Part shown: positions 1 to 12,928 of the stretch, piece by piece
Layout: the number at the start of each line of letters is the position of its first letter
Position numbering within the stretch: position 1 is the stretch's first letter
Assembly: GCA_002633025.1 (NCBI GenBank)
Contig: NMRB01000023.1
Span: 791,486-855,485, forward strand
DNA length: 64,000 bases
From: Notospermus geniculatus
Taxonomy: Eukaryota > Nemertea > Pilidiophora > Heteronemertea > Lineidae
Direction: 5' to 3'
Program-made: the position numbers and the translations under genes
The notes under the pieces: generated by a model
Databases searched by the model: none
What the model was told of the DNA's origin: nothing
What the model saw: the letters and a program-made list of their open reading frames with translations, nothing else

Positions 1-585
1 CGTTTTGAAAGCCAAACCTGTCGGATACAGCTGCAAAGACCGATATCTACGGAATTAGCCAAATGCAGATTCAACTTCTTTGCAATGAACGTGGTGTTGC
101 CCCACGCTTTAATCCCTCAGCCACAACAGGTTGTTCTCAATCATCACCAGCAACCTTGAACAGGAATGAAAAGGAGAAACAGACATTAAGCGGTGAGGCC
201 GAACCAGGTAAGTTGTACGCAACTGCCACCGCTTAATGAGGCCCATCGCATGCCAGAGATTATTGAAGATTATTAAATGGAGGATGAATTCAGCGAGATA
301 TATGGATTCCTTGGATTCTCTGGATGAGAAAGAACAGGAAGCATGATTTGCCCACAGTTTTTAGCAGATTTACGCTCATTCCGTTGTGAAGAATATGATA
401 AATTGTGCCTTTCAAGTTGATCATAGAACATTCAAAGCACAATATCCAAGTAGCATAACGTAAGGTTTAACTAAAAGTGTACTTGTTTCCACCTAAAAAC
501 TTTGTTCTTCCACGACGAGGATTTACATGTCATGTATGACAACCTTTCGTGTAGAATACAAAGCTTGGAATGGAGCAAACTGAGG
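1..585. other. Unassigned sequence left of the first gap
   Basis: No gene is recognised. One plus-strand frame is open from about 9 to 236. It contains an ATG at 63 and a donor-like GTAAGT near 208, so it could be the end of an exon entering from the left. I see no family signature, and an open stretch of about 75 codons can occur by chance. Confidence 0.3.
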
Positions 586-738
586 NNNNNNNNNNNNNNN
601 NNNNNNNNNNNNNNNNNNNNNNNNNNNNNNNNNNNNNNNNNNNNNNNNNNNNNNNNNNNNNNNNNNNNNNNNNNNNNNNNNNNNNNNNNNNNNNNNNNNN
701 NNNNNNNNNNNNNNNNNNNNNNNNNNNNNNNNNNNNNN
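586..738. other. Assembly gap (153 N)
   Basis: A run of N. Open frames crossing it are artefacts. Confidence 0.99.
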
Positions 739-3700
739 CAATCGACTTGTCTTTCTTGGCGGTACAGCCATCATCACTGTCATTTTCCCGAAAAACGTGA
801 CAGAAAAAAGTTCTTTCACAAATCACAGTTCGTGTTTACGGCCGAAATGGCGGCCATTTTGAAATGACGCAATGCATCGTGCACGTGTAAACTGCACTGA
901 ACAGCATAGCGAAATGAAATGGGTTTTGAGAAAGGGATCCGTTATGCAGGCCTTACGCGAAAAATGAAGATAGCAGAAAGATACCGGCAAGAAAGACAAG
1001 TTAATTGATGTATAGTATGTTGAATTTGACCCAGCCGTTGCGGAGATATCGGCTGAAAACCTCGCGCCACTAGGATTTGGAATGAACAGTAGAACATTGC
1101 CGATATAAGAAAAGAGAAAATACCCCCACAGCTCGTCTAGTGTTGGGCAAGGCCACTAAATTGATAAAGAAATCGCGGGACTATTTCAATGTTGTCGCCG
1201 TTATGAATCACAGTCCCTTGCGGCCAAATGAAATTGCTTTGGAATTGAGTTTTCTTGTCAACCACCAGGACATACAATAGATTCCATACAGGACGAAGAA
1301 GTGCTACATCTCATTCTCAATGATATGAAACTAATGTACCGTGTTTCTAAGAAATCTGATGGATTTTTCTATTAGAATGTATTGATTTTAGTAGAGATCA
1401 TTAGATTTTAGAACCCCGGGCCTTCGAAAGGGTCTAATTTTTGCTTCTACGTGTTGACACGTAGACAGCCTTGCACGACTTGGCGGATAATTCATAGTTT
1501 TTTTTTAAAAATAATGACTATGCGTCAGTTAGCGCTGATATGGACACTAAGTACAGGTAGGCCATGATGCACTTAGCGAAAAAATCCAATGATTATTACA
1601 CCGTAACTAAGAGGATGCAATGGCCATTGTGAATGACAACTTTCCTTTTGCAGATATGGCCATCACTTACCGTTTATAGACATACTTCCTTTTCATTTAG
1701 CAGATGAAGATACCATGGTCATGGCAGCGTCAACGGAGTACCAACATGTCATTGTCAACCGAGCATACATCATACATTCAGTATATCCAACCCCAGACAA
1801 TATGCATTGTGCACAGGATAGAAAAAACCTATCCAATAGTGCTAAAAGAAACAAAATGTACATATCGGATTCTTTACCGGAGAAGGTTTTTCAATGGTCT
1901 TCTGCAACAATATCATGACCGCGACATGCACTTATATGATGATCTAGACGAAGGCGAGCCTATGATGCAAGTATACAGGCTGCAGGAAGCAGTATGAAGT
2001 GAATCATTCATTAGATGGTTATAGTCGGTGAGATAAGATATTAAGCAAGGACAGCCATCGTAATAGACATTGAATGCATAGTACAGTACGTTTACTTCTG
2101 TAATGATGCTTGACTCTTGCTCTTTATCAGCATTGAGAAAATTGCAAGAATTTCTCATCATCGCTCATAGTTCATTTATATTGTTACAAAATAAGATTAT
2201 ATTATGTATCCGTTTCTGAAGCAATTCCTTCCGAAAGGGAAAGAGCAACTTGTAACTTCGTTACATGGATATGTATTTTCGAGAACGGCAAATTTCACGT
2301 TCTGGACAAAACAGCTAGCTTGTCCACCATAGACTTATATACTGCATCTGAAAAACGAACTACATGTCTTGAAGAACGCGCGTCAAATAAGTCTGACACT
2401 CAGCGATCACTGAACCAGTTCAGATTAACAAGAGATTTTTTTCGGATTCATCATTCTCATCAACCTTCAGAAACAAGTCGAGTAATAAGCTTTGAAATCT
2501 AATTAACCAGCGCAATTATGAGAAAATCTCATTGATCTCCAAAGTACGCGTCGATGCAAACATCTCCATCAGAGAACCGCTTTTTCGAAGGACTTATTAC
2601 GAACCCTTAAAAGAATCAATGACAACTTTGAAACTGATATTAGGGAAAACGATTTGCGTCAATGAAAATCACGTATGCACCGCACTCCTGGAGTATGTAG
2701 ATCGACTCAAATGGCCGCAGAAACGAACCGATGGAACCATTCGAACATACTCTTGCCTTCAGGTCAACCGGCAACCTGCATTTTTTCATACTTCCAACAA
2801 AGGCCTCAGCATATGACGTCAGAAGCTTAATACCATTCATTGGCCGTTGACACGCTAAGCTGCTCAAGCCGGCCTTGGGCACAAAAGTTTAGATCAATTA
2901 AGTGAGAGGTTACGTTTGGTGGTGTTATATCATGCTTGGACAGAATGACCACGACGTTACATGTAAATGAGAAAACTGGTAAACCACCCTTGACCGAGCA
3001 TTTTGGAACTGCGGAACACCGACAGCAATGTGGTAGCCGTCCACTCGAAGCGGAATATTTGGTTGTGGAGGATGAAGAAAAGTCGACATTGCCTCTTTTT
3101 GTTGCTATTCCTGCTCTCATACTGCCGTTATTTGCAAGCTGATAGAAAATCATAGGCTTATAAGGCTTATAAGGGATTTTGACTCGCCCAAAATGTACAA
3201 TGTGCTGTTTGCATTGTGTTGTTCGTCCAGAGCTGAGTCAAATTCCTGTACTTGCTAGCTATCGTTTACTGTCGAACGGTTCAATTAGAAGACATCAGTG
3301 CCGTTCTGACGACCTCAACAACGCTTTACAGCCTCTATAGCCAGGGACGAGCAGGTTTATCAAGTTACAAGCTGATGACAGTGGCTGAACAACGTCATTT
3401 TATAACTGTGGCCTCACTACAACTTTTAGCGAATATACATGTATCACCGTGGATGACCACGACAGCTTTTGAAAAATCTCGGTGTACCGGAAGCAATTAG
3501 GGAATGACTTATAGCCTCTCCTCACGCCATCGTGTAGATAAGTATACTTTTCGAGATAAATCACCTACTTCCGTGAGAAAAGGGATTCCACTGCCGAAAA
3601 TGGGATTTGGAAGACGATTCTAGAGGGATATCAAGGACATAATTCACCATTTGGAAGTATAATTACTTTGGGCAAGTAGATCACAAGGAAGATAGGATCC

Positions 3701-6210
3701 CAAATTGAGTTCACAGGTTCGTCATTGACTGGCGACAATGCAATGAGATATTAATGAAACTTGTGATGATGTCCAAAGTTGTTAAGTGAAATTATTTCAT
3801 TGGCCATTCGCGTCTTTCATTCTACGTCCAATTATTGGCGCTGATTGGACGAGATTTGTACAACCTGCGACCGGAAATCATCTCGGATAGGCTCATTCTC
3901 AAAACAAATACGTCTGTGTCTTGAGGGCTGTCTCGCGAGATCTCGGGTTTTCACAACGGTTTTGACTGGGCTAGTTCCGAATCTCACCGCTAGGATTGAC
4001 TACTGAGATTAGTAGGCCTAATTAATTTGAGCGGGAGGAGAGACCAGACGGAATGAAATACATAACTTGCTACGAATGCAGAGGGTCATCAACATTAATT
4101 ACTGTGATTTGATCACCATTTTCGCATCATTTGGAACTCAATCTTCATAATTTCCCGATTACCAGAGATTCCACAATCCATTCCCAAAGCCATCAGCAGA
4201 TGTTCCTAATCCAAATTGGCTTCATTTAGACTGTTTGCATTACGCCAAAAAGCAGCCACAATCTTCTTTAATTGTTAAGTTGCCAAACAACATTTGATCC
4301 ATGGTTTAGTTCGTCTGGCATCTGGGAGATAGAACCAACAGTTTTGCACCGGCTCTTGAGGATTAGCGATACACCAGGCTAGTTGAACCACTTTCTTTCT
4401 GATGACGAAGTTTTGAAGAAAAGAAATATTGTAACGAAGAACAATAAACAGTCTAACGCCTAATGAAAAACACTGGAAGCTGTTATGGCTTTGTCGCTCA
4501 AGAGCCACACCTGGGTATTACACAATAATGGACAAACCAAACAAGTTAGATAATTGTTGGGGAAGCTCTGTTTTTATTTATTCAGTTGCATCAAGCCTCC
4601 GCTTGATGACAATGCACAAAGCAGTTAAGAATAAAACAGAAAAAACTGTGGTATTAGTACAAACGGCCATAAAGTCACACCATGCACTTTCTTTTAGGAA
4701 ATACATTTTTGAGCTAATAAGGGAGGGGCAAGTTGGTTAGGAAGCAGGCAACAATTGCTTGCATCAAAGGGCAACAATTCATACCGAACGCCGAACCCAA
4801 TCACGATTTAAATCCAGTGTCATTAAGAACAAATTACACGGAAATCGTCACTTTATCTTTCTGCCTCTTTTACTAAAGAATCTAACTCTTTTCTGTCATT
4901 TCCCTGTAGCTACATCGGTAAACGACCATAATGTCACAGTAAACTTTAAGGAAATGCATTTTTGAGCGTGGCACACCGCGTCTTCATCAGAAGGATTTAA
5001 ATTTGTCTTTCAACTTGGTTTACCAATCAGAATGTAGCAAGTCATTCGATTTCACCCCACTTGAAATCGACAAAGTTTATTTCAGATAATGGCATTAACT
5101 CTTTGGAACCCCAACAGTGTAGTGGTTAACCCTTATGTGCCTAAAGCTTTTGATGCATCGGTCAAACACACTATTCGCTAATTTGCTTAAAAAAGTGAAC
5201 CAACTCAACTTCCTCGAGTTCAGTTCTCTCGCCTTGGCCTTCAACAAATTTCGACATTTTCCATGTTATTCCGAATGGCGTTGCTTTTCGGCCTCGTTTC
5301 TTGAACCGCAACCCATACTGCACTGAAATCCACACCAGATAATATACATACCCATTTCGGTATTCAAATCAAGACAATCTCGTGCCACGCTTTCCAACAT
5401 CCCCCTCCCTCGGGCGTAATTTTGTGGGGTTTGGATCAATAAGGGTTAATGCAACAGCTTTCGTTCATTATTCGGATAGTGAGCTTTTACGAGGGCAAAA
5501 AGCTTCTAACGTTACCAGGCTTTCAAAACTGATGGAGATCAAATTATGATATAGAACCGTCTAACTTAAAAGTTAGTCCGGCAACCATCAGGCTAATGGG
5601 CTTAAAATGTTCCGCTGATTAAAACAAAGATTCATTGCCGGTCTGATGTCGGATAGGCAATGACTGCAGTGCAGTACCATTTCACTAAGTCAATTAAAAT
5701 GATGGAAGGTATTTACATCCTGTCACTTGACACTCGCTGAAATTTCACGACTCGAAAGCCATGAAATCCTTTCTCAGATTGCTGATTTGATCTCGCACAT
5801 CAAAACAGGGCAATACAACGATGGACTGTTGAAGCAACTACTAGAGGGTTACCACTCGTATTGACTTTGTGGTAGCTGTTCAATATGCATGCCAACACTA
5901 ACTCCCTCAGAAGGCCGTCGGGGATCCGAAATCGATTGGTTCAAAGTTCGAAGCTTCCTTTTAGACACAATCAGTAAACTGATAGCGAGATTTGACCCAC
6001 CCATCGTGTCGTCAATGAGAGACCAACGCTGGTTCTGACGCTAAGTGATAATCAATGGCAGTCTGAAAGGGCCGAATGTCCATTTAGCTTCATATATCTT
6101 TACAAATGAATGGCAGATTCGATGTACTATTGTTGTGCCATGACCATAATATGGGCTTCCCACATAGCCAGGTCCATCTACTCGCACTGTTTTTCTTGTT
6201 TGGTGAACAT

Positions 6211-6241
6211 GGGATGGGGGTGGTGGTGGTGGGGGGGGGGA
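6211..6241 (+). repeat. G-rich simple repeat
   Basis: Runs of G and repeated GGT ending in a ten-base G run. It could form a G-quadruplex and is prone to length error. The 79- to 84-codon frames across it are composition artefacts. Confidence 0.8.
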
Positions 6242-6700
6242 GAAGCGATGTCTTTGTGGACAAAGGAGACTGCTGGACAAATGGGTGTTGACTTTATACG
6301 GGCGCTTGGCTCATTCCGCTTGGTAGAATCCGTGTCATTTTTGAACGCTTCGAAGAGACACTAGTGGAATTTACCATCGAACGAACTGTCCGAGATGCTG
6401 CCATCTACAACAACACCCTATTAATAACCAAAGCTTATCAACGGACAACAGAGAATGATATCATTTGCGGACATCATTGAATACCTGATGTTGAGGACAG
6501 CTCATATCCCAGCCAATTGGCCTTTGAAATACATCGATACACCTTTGGAACAAGCGATCAAAATGCAATTAACCTGACCAGACCCTCGCAACAATCGATG
6601 CAATTGTTGGTAGATTATGTAATGTACTCGGGGTAAATTGGGTAGGTTGGGCAAGAGTTCATCTCTAAAACAATGCGTATTGCATTTTATGGCAAGCACA

Positions 6701-6820
6701 TTGGGCCATATGAATAAAGGCTAGTCGATGCTTTTACTTGAATTTTACAATACAAATGCACTAGGCAATGTAGTACAAATCTGAAGTAAAAGCATTTGCT
6801 AGTCTTTATTCATGACCCAT
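6701..6820. mobile_element. MITE, TGGGTCATATGAATAAA family, copy 1
   Basis: A near-palindrome of about 120 bp. The left arm reads TGGGCCATATGAATAAAGG and the reverse complement of the right arm reads TGGGTCATGAATAAAGAC. Both continue into GCTTTTACTT. The same family occurs as a pair at 48251-48497. There is no coding capacity, so it is non-autonomous. Confidence 0.8.
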
Positions 6821-8281
6821 GGTGTACTAGGTTGACTGTTTAACCCCATTTGGACGACAGTATATAACTACATCTCCATGATGTCAAAAGACACCAGATT
6901 ATGTAGCTGATTACTCGATAGCCAACAGATCAACATGCAATATTAATATTTTCCTATTGATCTCAACGTCATTCACATGGAAACAAATGAATGTTGAGTA
7001 ATCCCACAGGTCAGACCCAACCTGATTTCCTGCGTGGGCCTCTTTCGGCAAAACACACGACTGCTTTAATATTCATTCTGAATATTAAAGCAATCGACAC
7101 TCAGAAACGTCGCTATTGTTGTTAAAAGTCGCCTTTTCACTCCATGGGGTCTTTTGACGGCGAGTCTTCAAACGGGGCGCAGCTTCATGCGAAGTTCGTA
7201 ACAAACCTCCCGATTGGTCATTGCTAAAAACTGCAACAGCCAACCAGGATATCTTTACTCCAAACACATGGCGCCAAACACCTCTTCCCAAAGAGAAAAG
7301 ACTCTGAAGAAATCGAACTGGAAAACAATCACCTGTTGAATATCTTGAAAAAGTTGAGTTAATGATCTGTAATCCTACCTTAGATCTTCAGTTTTGATAT
7401 CCCGAAACTTCATCCAACGTCCTGCAGACAAATTGTATCCAGCACGAGTACGTGCCCCACCAGCTAAAGCGCAAATGGCAAATGTCTTAGGGAAAGTTAT
7501 GAAGAATTCCTTCACGGATTACTAGTAATAAATTCCATCGCCCAGTCCCAGGTATCCGCAACGTGCGTGCTAATGCTGGGATTGCTATAGAACACGTAAC
7601 ATTTTGCATTTGCCGGTACCGTTTTACGTTCAGCGCGGCGGAGCTGTGACGTCACGAATTCACGCCGCGGAATTCGTTCGATCACAAGTATCGATTTGTT
7701 CTGAAGAAAGGATCAACCTCGTCCAAGGGCGTTCACATTACAAGTGTTTTGTGGTGGTAAGCACTGTAATGAGCGCCCTGGGAGAGCGAATCTCTGGATA
7801 AAAATCAGTGTTAATGGAGTAAGTTCGTCAGTTGGGAACACTTCAGAACACGAGAACCGACACGAATTCTGAAATCTCTGTTTTTTGGTAGTTTGACAGA
7901 GTATCACTGCATTGAATGGTTCTTTTTTCTGCAAAGTGGGTTGCTGCAAGGGCCAGGCATTTGTGTAACACGCATTTTTTAGTATCCACATTTCGATTCC
8001 CAGTGTTGAGACAGGAAATGCTCAAGTGACGGTAGAGGCGGCTGCCGTTGATTAAGCACTGGCGTGCGGAGGAAAACCACATCCTCGTAGACAAGGACAG
8101 GGACGGGATACAGAAGCAGAGGTATACCTTAGGTAGAAAATTATCACAGATGAACGGTCGACAAGTGTGCGAAGGAACCTTCTCGCCGATGAAATGGCTG
8201 ATACAATAATTAAACGACCCTTGTACTCCGGATATGACTCCGCACAACCATCAAGGGATCGAGGACGCCCAGCAGCCTAGT

Positions 8282-9289
8282 TTATGGGGAATTTGTCTGA
8301 ATTAGACCCATTAGCAAAGACTTTGCATCTGTCCTGAACTTCCTGCTTGCCAGACAATAGATGTAGAAATTGATGCTTGGGTTGATGAAGATCAGCAATA
8401 CTTCGAACTCGTAAACTATTTTCCTTACTTGCTCGAGCCATGCTGATTTTTCCTTTATGACGAAGTCCCACACCCAAAGGTCGATACACCAAGGGGGAAT
8501 ATTTGTGACGAAGAAGATGGAAGTTACGACGAACAAGAGGACCGTGATTTGACCTTCATTTTTAGATGCACCGTGAGCGGAAAGGTTCTCCCGAACATTG
8601 CGCATGCGCTGCGCAACGAGTGACGCAACAATCAAACTGTTGAACAACATAATCGCAACAAACGGCGCCATAAACAGACAAGATGAGTGTATCATGTATA
8701 TTACTTGATAATACCAAGAAGGGAACATATCAGGGTGGAAAGAGCAGATGTTTTTGAACACCTTTCCATCCATTTTCGTTCTCATTGAGAACGGGATGCT
8801 GAGACCCATTGAGAAAATACTGTAGACAGCAGCGGTGATTTTGGTTCGTCTGATGGTGCACCAAGATTTGGCCATTAATGGAAATCTGACAGCAACGAAG
8901 CGGTCAAGTGTCATGGCCGCTATGGTCCAGTTGGAACAGGCAAAAGTCGAGTCGAAGAATACAATCGTTGGACAGGTTACTTGCCCAGCTGTTTCCAACA
9001 TGAATTGTGGATGGAAGTTGATCGCCGTCCTCATACTAACAACCAATATTAAGGACAAACTATCAAAAACCGATAGTACCCTCATGTAATAACATGTCGT
9101 TTGCTTGGCGTGTTGAGGTTGACGAAGAATCAGGTACGCGAGGAAGTTCCCAGGGATTCCGAAAATAATCAGCAGAGGAGTAACCACGTAAATCGCGTAC
9201 AAAATGCCAGAAAACATCTTGTGGTCGGCGGCAGAAATGCCATCCGTGGTTACATTTGTGCCTGGGAATAACGGTGGAGACATCTTCAT
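8282..9289 (-). CDS. Rhodopsin-class G-protein-coupled receptor, single exon
   Basis: A 335-codon open frame encodes a complete seven-helix receptor. The N-terminus carries an N-glycosylation sequon (N12-V-T). Helix 1 has the GN motif at N48 and helix 2 has D76. C106 and C182 can form the helix 3 to loop 2 disulphide. The DRY position reads DRF (129-131). Helix 5 has P209 eight residues before N217, helix 6 has NIPPW (263-267), and helix 7 reads NFYIY (307-311) in place of NPxxY. A basic helix 8 follows. These features resemble FMRFamide- and peptide-type invertebrate receptors; the ligand cannot be read from the sequence. A second in-frame Met lies two codons downstream of the chosen start. 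The gene points away from the tandem array on its right. Its helix 5 spacing and NFxIY motif match the array receptors, so it may be a distant relative. Confidence 0.9.
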   Translation of the reverse strand: MKMSPPLFPGTNVTTDGISAADHKMFSGILYAIYVVTPLLIIFGIPGNFLAYLILRQPQHAKQTTCYYMRVLSVFDSLSLILVVSMRTAINFHPQFMLETAGQVTCPTIVFFDSTFACSNWTIAAMTLDRFVAVRFPLMAKSWCTIRRTKITAAVYSIFSMGLSIPFSMRTKMDGKVFKNICSFHPDMFPSWYYQVIYMIHSSCLFMAPFVAIMLFNSLIVASLVAQRMRNVRENLSAHGASKNEGQITVLLFVVTSIFFVTNIPPWCIDLWVWDFVIKEKSAWLEQVRKIVYEFEVLLIFINPSINFYIYCLASRKFRTDAKSLLMGLIQTNSP

Positions 9290-10800
9290 ATCTTGGGAGA
9301 AACTGCTCAGTAGAGACTGTTGGATGCAGTTAGGTATATGGATATTGTTGAAGATTTGCTAGCTCTTGGACATGGCCTCTTAATCCCAGAGACGGGGTCT
9401 TCTGGTTCCTAAGTTTGAGCATGAATCCACGAATTCTCCCAGCTGTTATATAGTATTCTAAGTACCCGTAGTCTGCGTCAGTGAGCAACGAGTTTCATCC
9501 TTGAATCCAATGGGTTTCACCACCAGGAGCTTCGCTGATCAGCTGAATGTGAATGCACAATCAGAAACCTTGTATTTTCAAAATAATGTGGTGTGATGTG
9601 TACGCTCCTGAAATTCCTTCTTTCGTCAATAAGAATAAGTATTGCACCTTAATGACATAAGCGAATGTGCCTTTGACTGCAAGCAAAATTTCTCAAAACG
9701 GATTTTTTACTATTCTCATCACCAGGGAAGCTGAAGATGCTTTTTCATTTGCGAAGCTGGGAAGTTGTTTGTTGAACGAATGACCTAGCAAACCCCTGAA
9801 TGGTCTCTGACGACTGGAATATCAGCAAACCAAGCAAATACCTTCGTGGTCCAGTGCTCCAGCACGTCAACCTCAAGTGTCGATCTCAAATGTAAGAATA
9901 AGCTGAAGGTTTGAAGTCAGAAAGGAAAACTGAATACAACAGAAATAGATGTGAAACTGAAGATGTTTCACAAACAAAATGTAGCGAAAATACTGATGCC
10001 AAACAAAATTGAGGAGATTCGCGTGGATCCAAATTTAGAAACTCCGGATAGGTAACAAAGACTGACACACGACACTACCAGTATATTTTCGTAATTAAAA
10101 CAAAACAAAAAAACGCAGAGAAAAATCTCTTAGAGTCAACTATAGTCAGCCGTTCCATATTTGAGAAACTCAATCAGAACATCATTTTTCATCATTCAAC
10201 ATTATTTTTGTCTCGTCTTCTCTCCACGACTGGTGAAACAGTGTGCACAGTTGTACATGGCCCTTCGACAGAATATTAGAAATACATGTATTATGACTTG
10301 ATTATGAATTGAAGACATCTAATCCCACTAGCATTTTACCAGATGGAAGTGCAGTGGTCATCCCGAAAAGTGGAATAACCGGGTTCCATCCCGCCAACAA
10401 TCGTGGGCCCCTCGGGTCTTTTACGACGTTGTTTCTCTTCGACAAGTTCGAACTTTCAGCAGCTTTACATGTACACATGCACATGTACTGGTCTGGTGTT
10501 GAAGATGAAAAAATAACAGATAATACGCACATGTACATTGGCGATTACGAATCCTGAGCTATCACTGTATATTCTTTTTGCCAGTCGTTAACAAAAGACA
10601 GGGCCTCAGGGGTACCTGTTCTGGGTTGGAACAGACATCTGACTCGTGCCTCCAAACCGATATTGACTTTGATCAGCAAGGACATGTAACCCCGATCATA
10701 AGAAACAGAAAGAACACGTTCGAATATCACCGGTTGATCGATGACAAAATAGTCTCCTGATTCATTACACAGAATGAAATATCGTAACCCTACCTGGGTT
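9290..10800. other. Intergenic region between the divergent receptor and the array
   Basis: No coding region is supported. Open frames are at most 82 codons and overlap on both strands. ACATGTAC-type palindromes cluster near 10468-10535. The 5' part should contain the promoter of the minus-strand receptor, but no distinct core element was identified. Confidence 0.6.
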
Positions 10801-11252
10801 ACCGAGAGGTGGGCGTTCGTTTGCGTCGTCTGATTTCATGAACGTTTTGAAAGCAACATGAAAAACACTTATTTCTGTTGACACCTTCTCCATTCAAATG
10901 CAATCTGAGGAGGCACTATCCAGCAGAGCGTTTATATTTCAACAGGGGCAGATGTAACTCGACAGGTTGTGGTGGAGCCAGTTATACTCGGGATGAAATA
11001 ATCCCATGCGTACATCATTTATCGGGATCAACAAGTTCGAGGTTGGAAAGATAAGATATGCTTCGGCGAAACTGCAACATAGCCAAACAGACAGTGGTGG
11101 AATTGGCAGGAACAGATTTCCCATGAGTTACACAACGAACGATTCATTAGGCTGGACTTTTTCCCTCCTTGATCACTGGCGGAAGTCCAGCTGGCCATCA
11201 AACCGCTGCAACAGCACTTACGAAGAGAACTACTACGATAACGGAAGGAAAA
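10800..11252 (+). promoter_or_regulatory. Duplicated upstream module of receptor copy 1
   Basis: This flank shares blocks with sequence upstream of other array copies, including CAATCTGAG near 10900 and ATTTCAACAG near 10936. The duplicated unit therefore extends beyond the coding exons. It probably contains 5' UTR and promoter, but the transcription start cannot be located by reading alone. Confidence 0.5.
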
Positions 11253-12928
11253 ATGGCGGCTGCCATGCAGTACACATTGGATTTCTTTACCTCCGAAACA
11301 ACGGACGAAGAAGAAACAACCAAAACATCTCTTCTGAGAATGCTGACGAAGTATTTCGGAGGGTACGTCGCGATAACAGTGGCAATCTTCGGCTTGTTTG
11401 GGAATTTCTTATCTCTCGTTATTTTTGTTCGGCAGAGACACCGCGAGAGTGCGTGCGCCATGTTTTTAGGAGCGCTCGCGGTGGCCGATTTCGGTAGTAT
11501 TTGTGCTGTTGTCAACTACTGGGTTTATTCTTTCCTCTATCTCCTTACGGACCGCATGATCAACATTCCAGCTGCAAGAACGAAAGGCCACTGCATTTTC
11601 TTTAAATACTTTTGGTTGAATTGTAACTTTTTGTCCGCTTGGATCATTATTGCATTTTCAGTGGAGCGAGCCATCGCTGTGTGGTTTCCGCTGAAAGTTG
11701 CATCATGGCTGACGAAAAAACGACGCCGAGGTGCTCTTATCGGGTTATTCGGGTTCTCAGTCGTTTGGTGGATGACATGTATCCCTGCATATGACTTGAT
11801 TGAGTTGCCTGGAGAATCCAGAATAATCTGTCTCTTCAACAACAAGATAAGACCGATGTGTGGTTGGTCGTAGTTATGGTAAGCCAAGTACTACTTTGCA
11901 ACCAGATTTTGCCAGAGGTGAGTTTTACACGTGTTCATTACCTTACTTCATTTCCTAAGAAAGCACAAAAATTGACACACAAAATGATGATAAACAGGAA
12001 GTCAATTTCCAGAATCTTAGCAAATTTTCGACCCCAACCGCGGTCAAGGAACCGCGGTCTTCTTCAGGCTGGCACTTTCACTCTACTTGAAAGTGCCAGC
12101 CTGAAGAAGACCCCGGTTGAGGTCGAAAATTTGCTAAGATTCTGGAAATTGACTTCCTGTTCATCATTACTTCATTTCCTCAGGGAAATGCATTGGCTCT
12201 GTAGCATGCTGCCATCCAAAAAGCTTTCTTGTTTGGCACAGATCAAGCTCATTTCTTGTTTTCGAAGTGGATACAGTTTATCTTTGCATGGGATTTACGT
12301 AAGAATGTCCCGCGAAGATTAGCACGCAGTGGGAACCAAATACTCTGGGACGTTTTTTTCCTGGAGACCTGGTACATGTAGAATGTGGACAATACCTGTA
12401 GATCAACATTGATGTGAGGCATGGCTTGGACAGGGCGTATAGTTTGGGATGCAAGCACCGCAATGAGAGAACACGAAAGTAAGTTACGTTGCTATCATTG
12501 CGAATGCCGGCAAAATTAAACATTTCTTTCCATTTTTGGTGGTCATCTTGATTGTGAACATCATCATCATTGCCGGGTTGGTTCGTAACAGGAACCAAAT
12601 GGCGGCGGACAAAAAGACGGGAGGATCGAGCACGAAACATCGTCGACAGGAAGCCATGGTCGTGGTCAACCTTCTGACTGTATCAACAGTTTTCTGGGTC
12701 GTGATGTCATCATTTGTAGTCACGTGGGTAATCTATTTTTATCACGAGTTCACAAACTTCGCCTACATTTCGGAAGAGGGAAAAAGTCTCATTGTGGACC
12801 TGGCGCTCTTTCATGAAGTCACGCCAGTTTTTAACTATAGTATTAATTTCATCATCTATTGCTACAATTTGCCTTTCTATCGCGAAGATTTGAAACGATT
12901 GTTAAGGTGTAAACCACCGGAGCATTAG
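11253..12928 (+). pseudogene. Tandem receptor copy 1 (subfamily B), frameshifted
   Basis: Two-exon rhodopsin-class receptor. Exon 1 is 11253-11917 and exon 2 is 12539-12928. The start is the ATG of the MAA motif shared by the array; upstream in-frame Mets are not conserved. Exon 1 encodes helices 1-4 and half of helix 5. Compared with the other copies it has an extra TG at about 11857-11861 (GATGTGTGG against GATGTGG). This shifts the frame just after ..IRPM and gives a TAG at 11871-11873. Beyond the insertion the sequence is otherwise intact up to CCAGAG|GTGAGT. Exon 2 is open and supplies the rest of helix 5, helices 6-7 with NFIIY, and the tail. It may be a young pseudogene, a truncated four-helix product or a sequencing error. 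The intron carries a large foldback element. Confidence 0.85.
11983..12168. mobile_element. Foldback element in the intron of copy 1
   Basis: Two arms of about 85 bp, nearly exact reverse complements, meet near 12080. The outer arms read AATGATGATAAACAGGAAGT and its near complement. The insert and its left shoulder are flanked by direct copies of TTACTTCATTTCCT (11944-11957 and 12167-12180). Introns of other copies carry this block once, so it marks either a long target-site duplication or a local duplication. Confidence 0.8.

Larger units (their letters stand above)
739..8281. other. Intergenic region, no gene recognised
   Basis: About 7.5 kb holding only short, overlapping, low-complexity open frames. 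The longest are 97 codons at 1704-1997 (+) and 134 codons at 7843-8247 (-); neither shows a recognisable domain. A minus-strand frame at about 7385-7515 is open for some 40 codons and ends at a donor-like AAG|GTAGGA, but nothing supports it as an exon. A MITE lies at 6701-6820, a G-rich tract at 6211-6241 and a short hairpin near 7061-7095. Confidence 0.6.

Noticed and set aside
11876-11882. Alternative splice donor ATG|GTAAGC in helix 5
   Set aside because: Present in most copies but altered in copies 5, 6 and 7. Using it would delete the conserved helix 5 proline.
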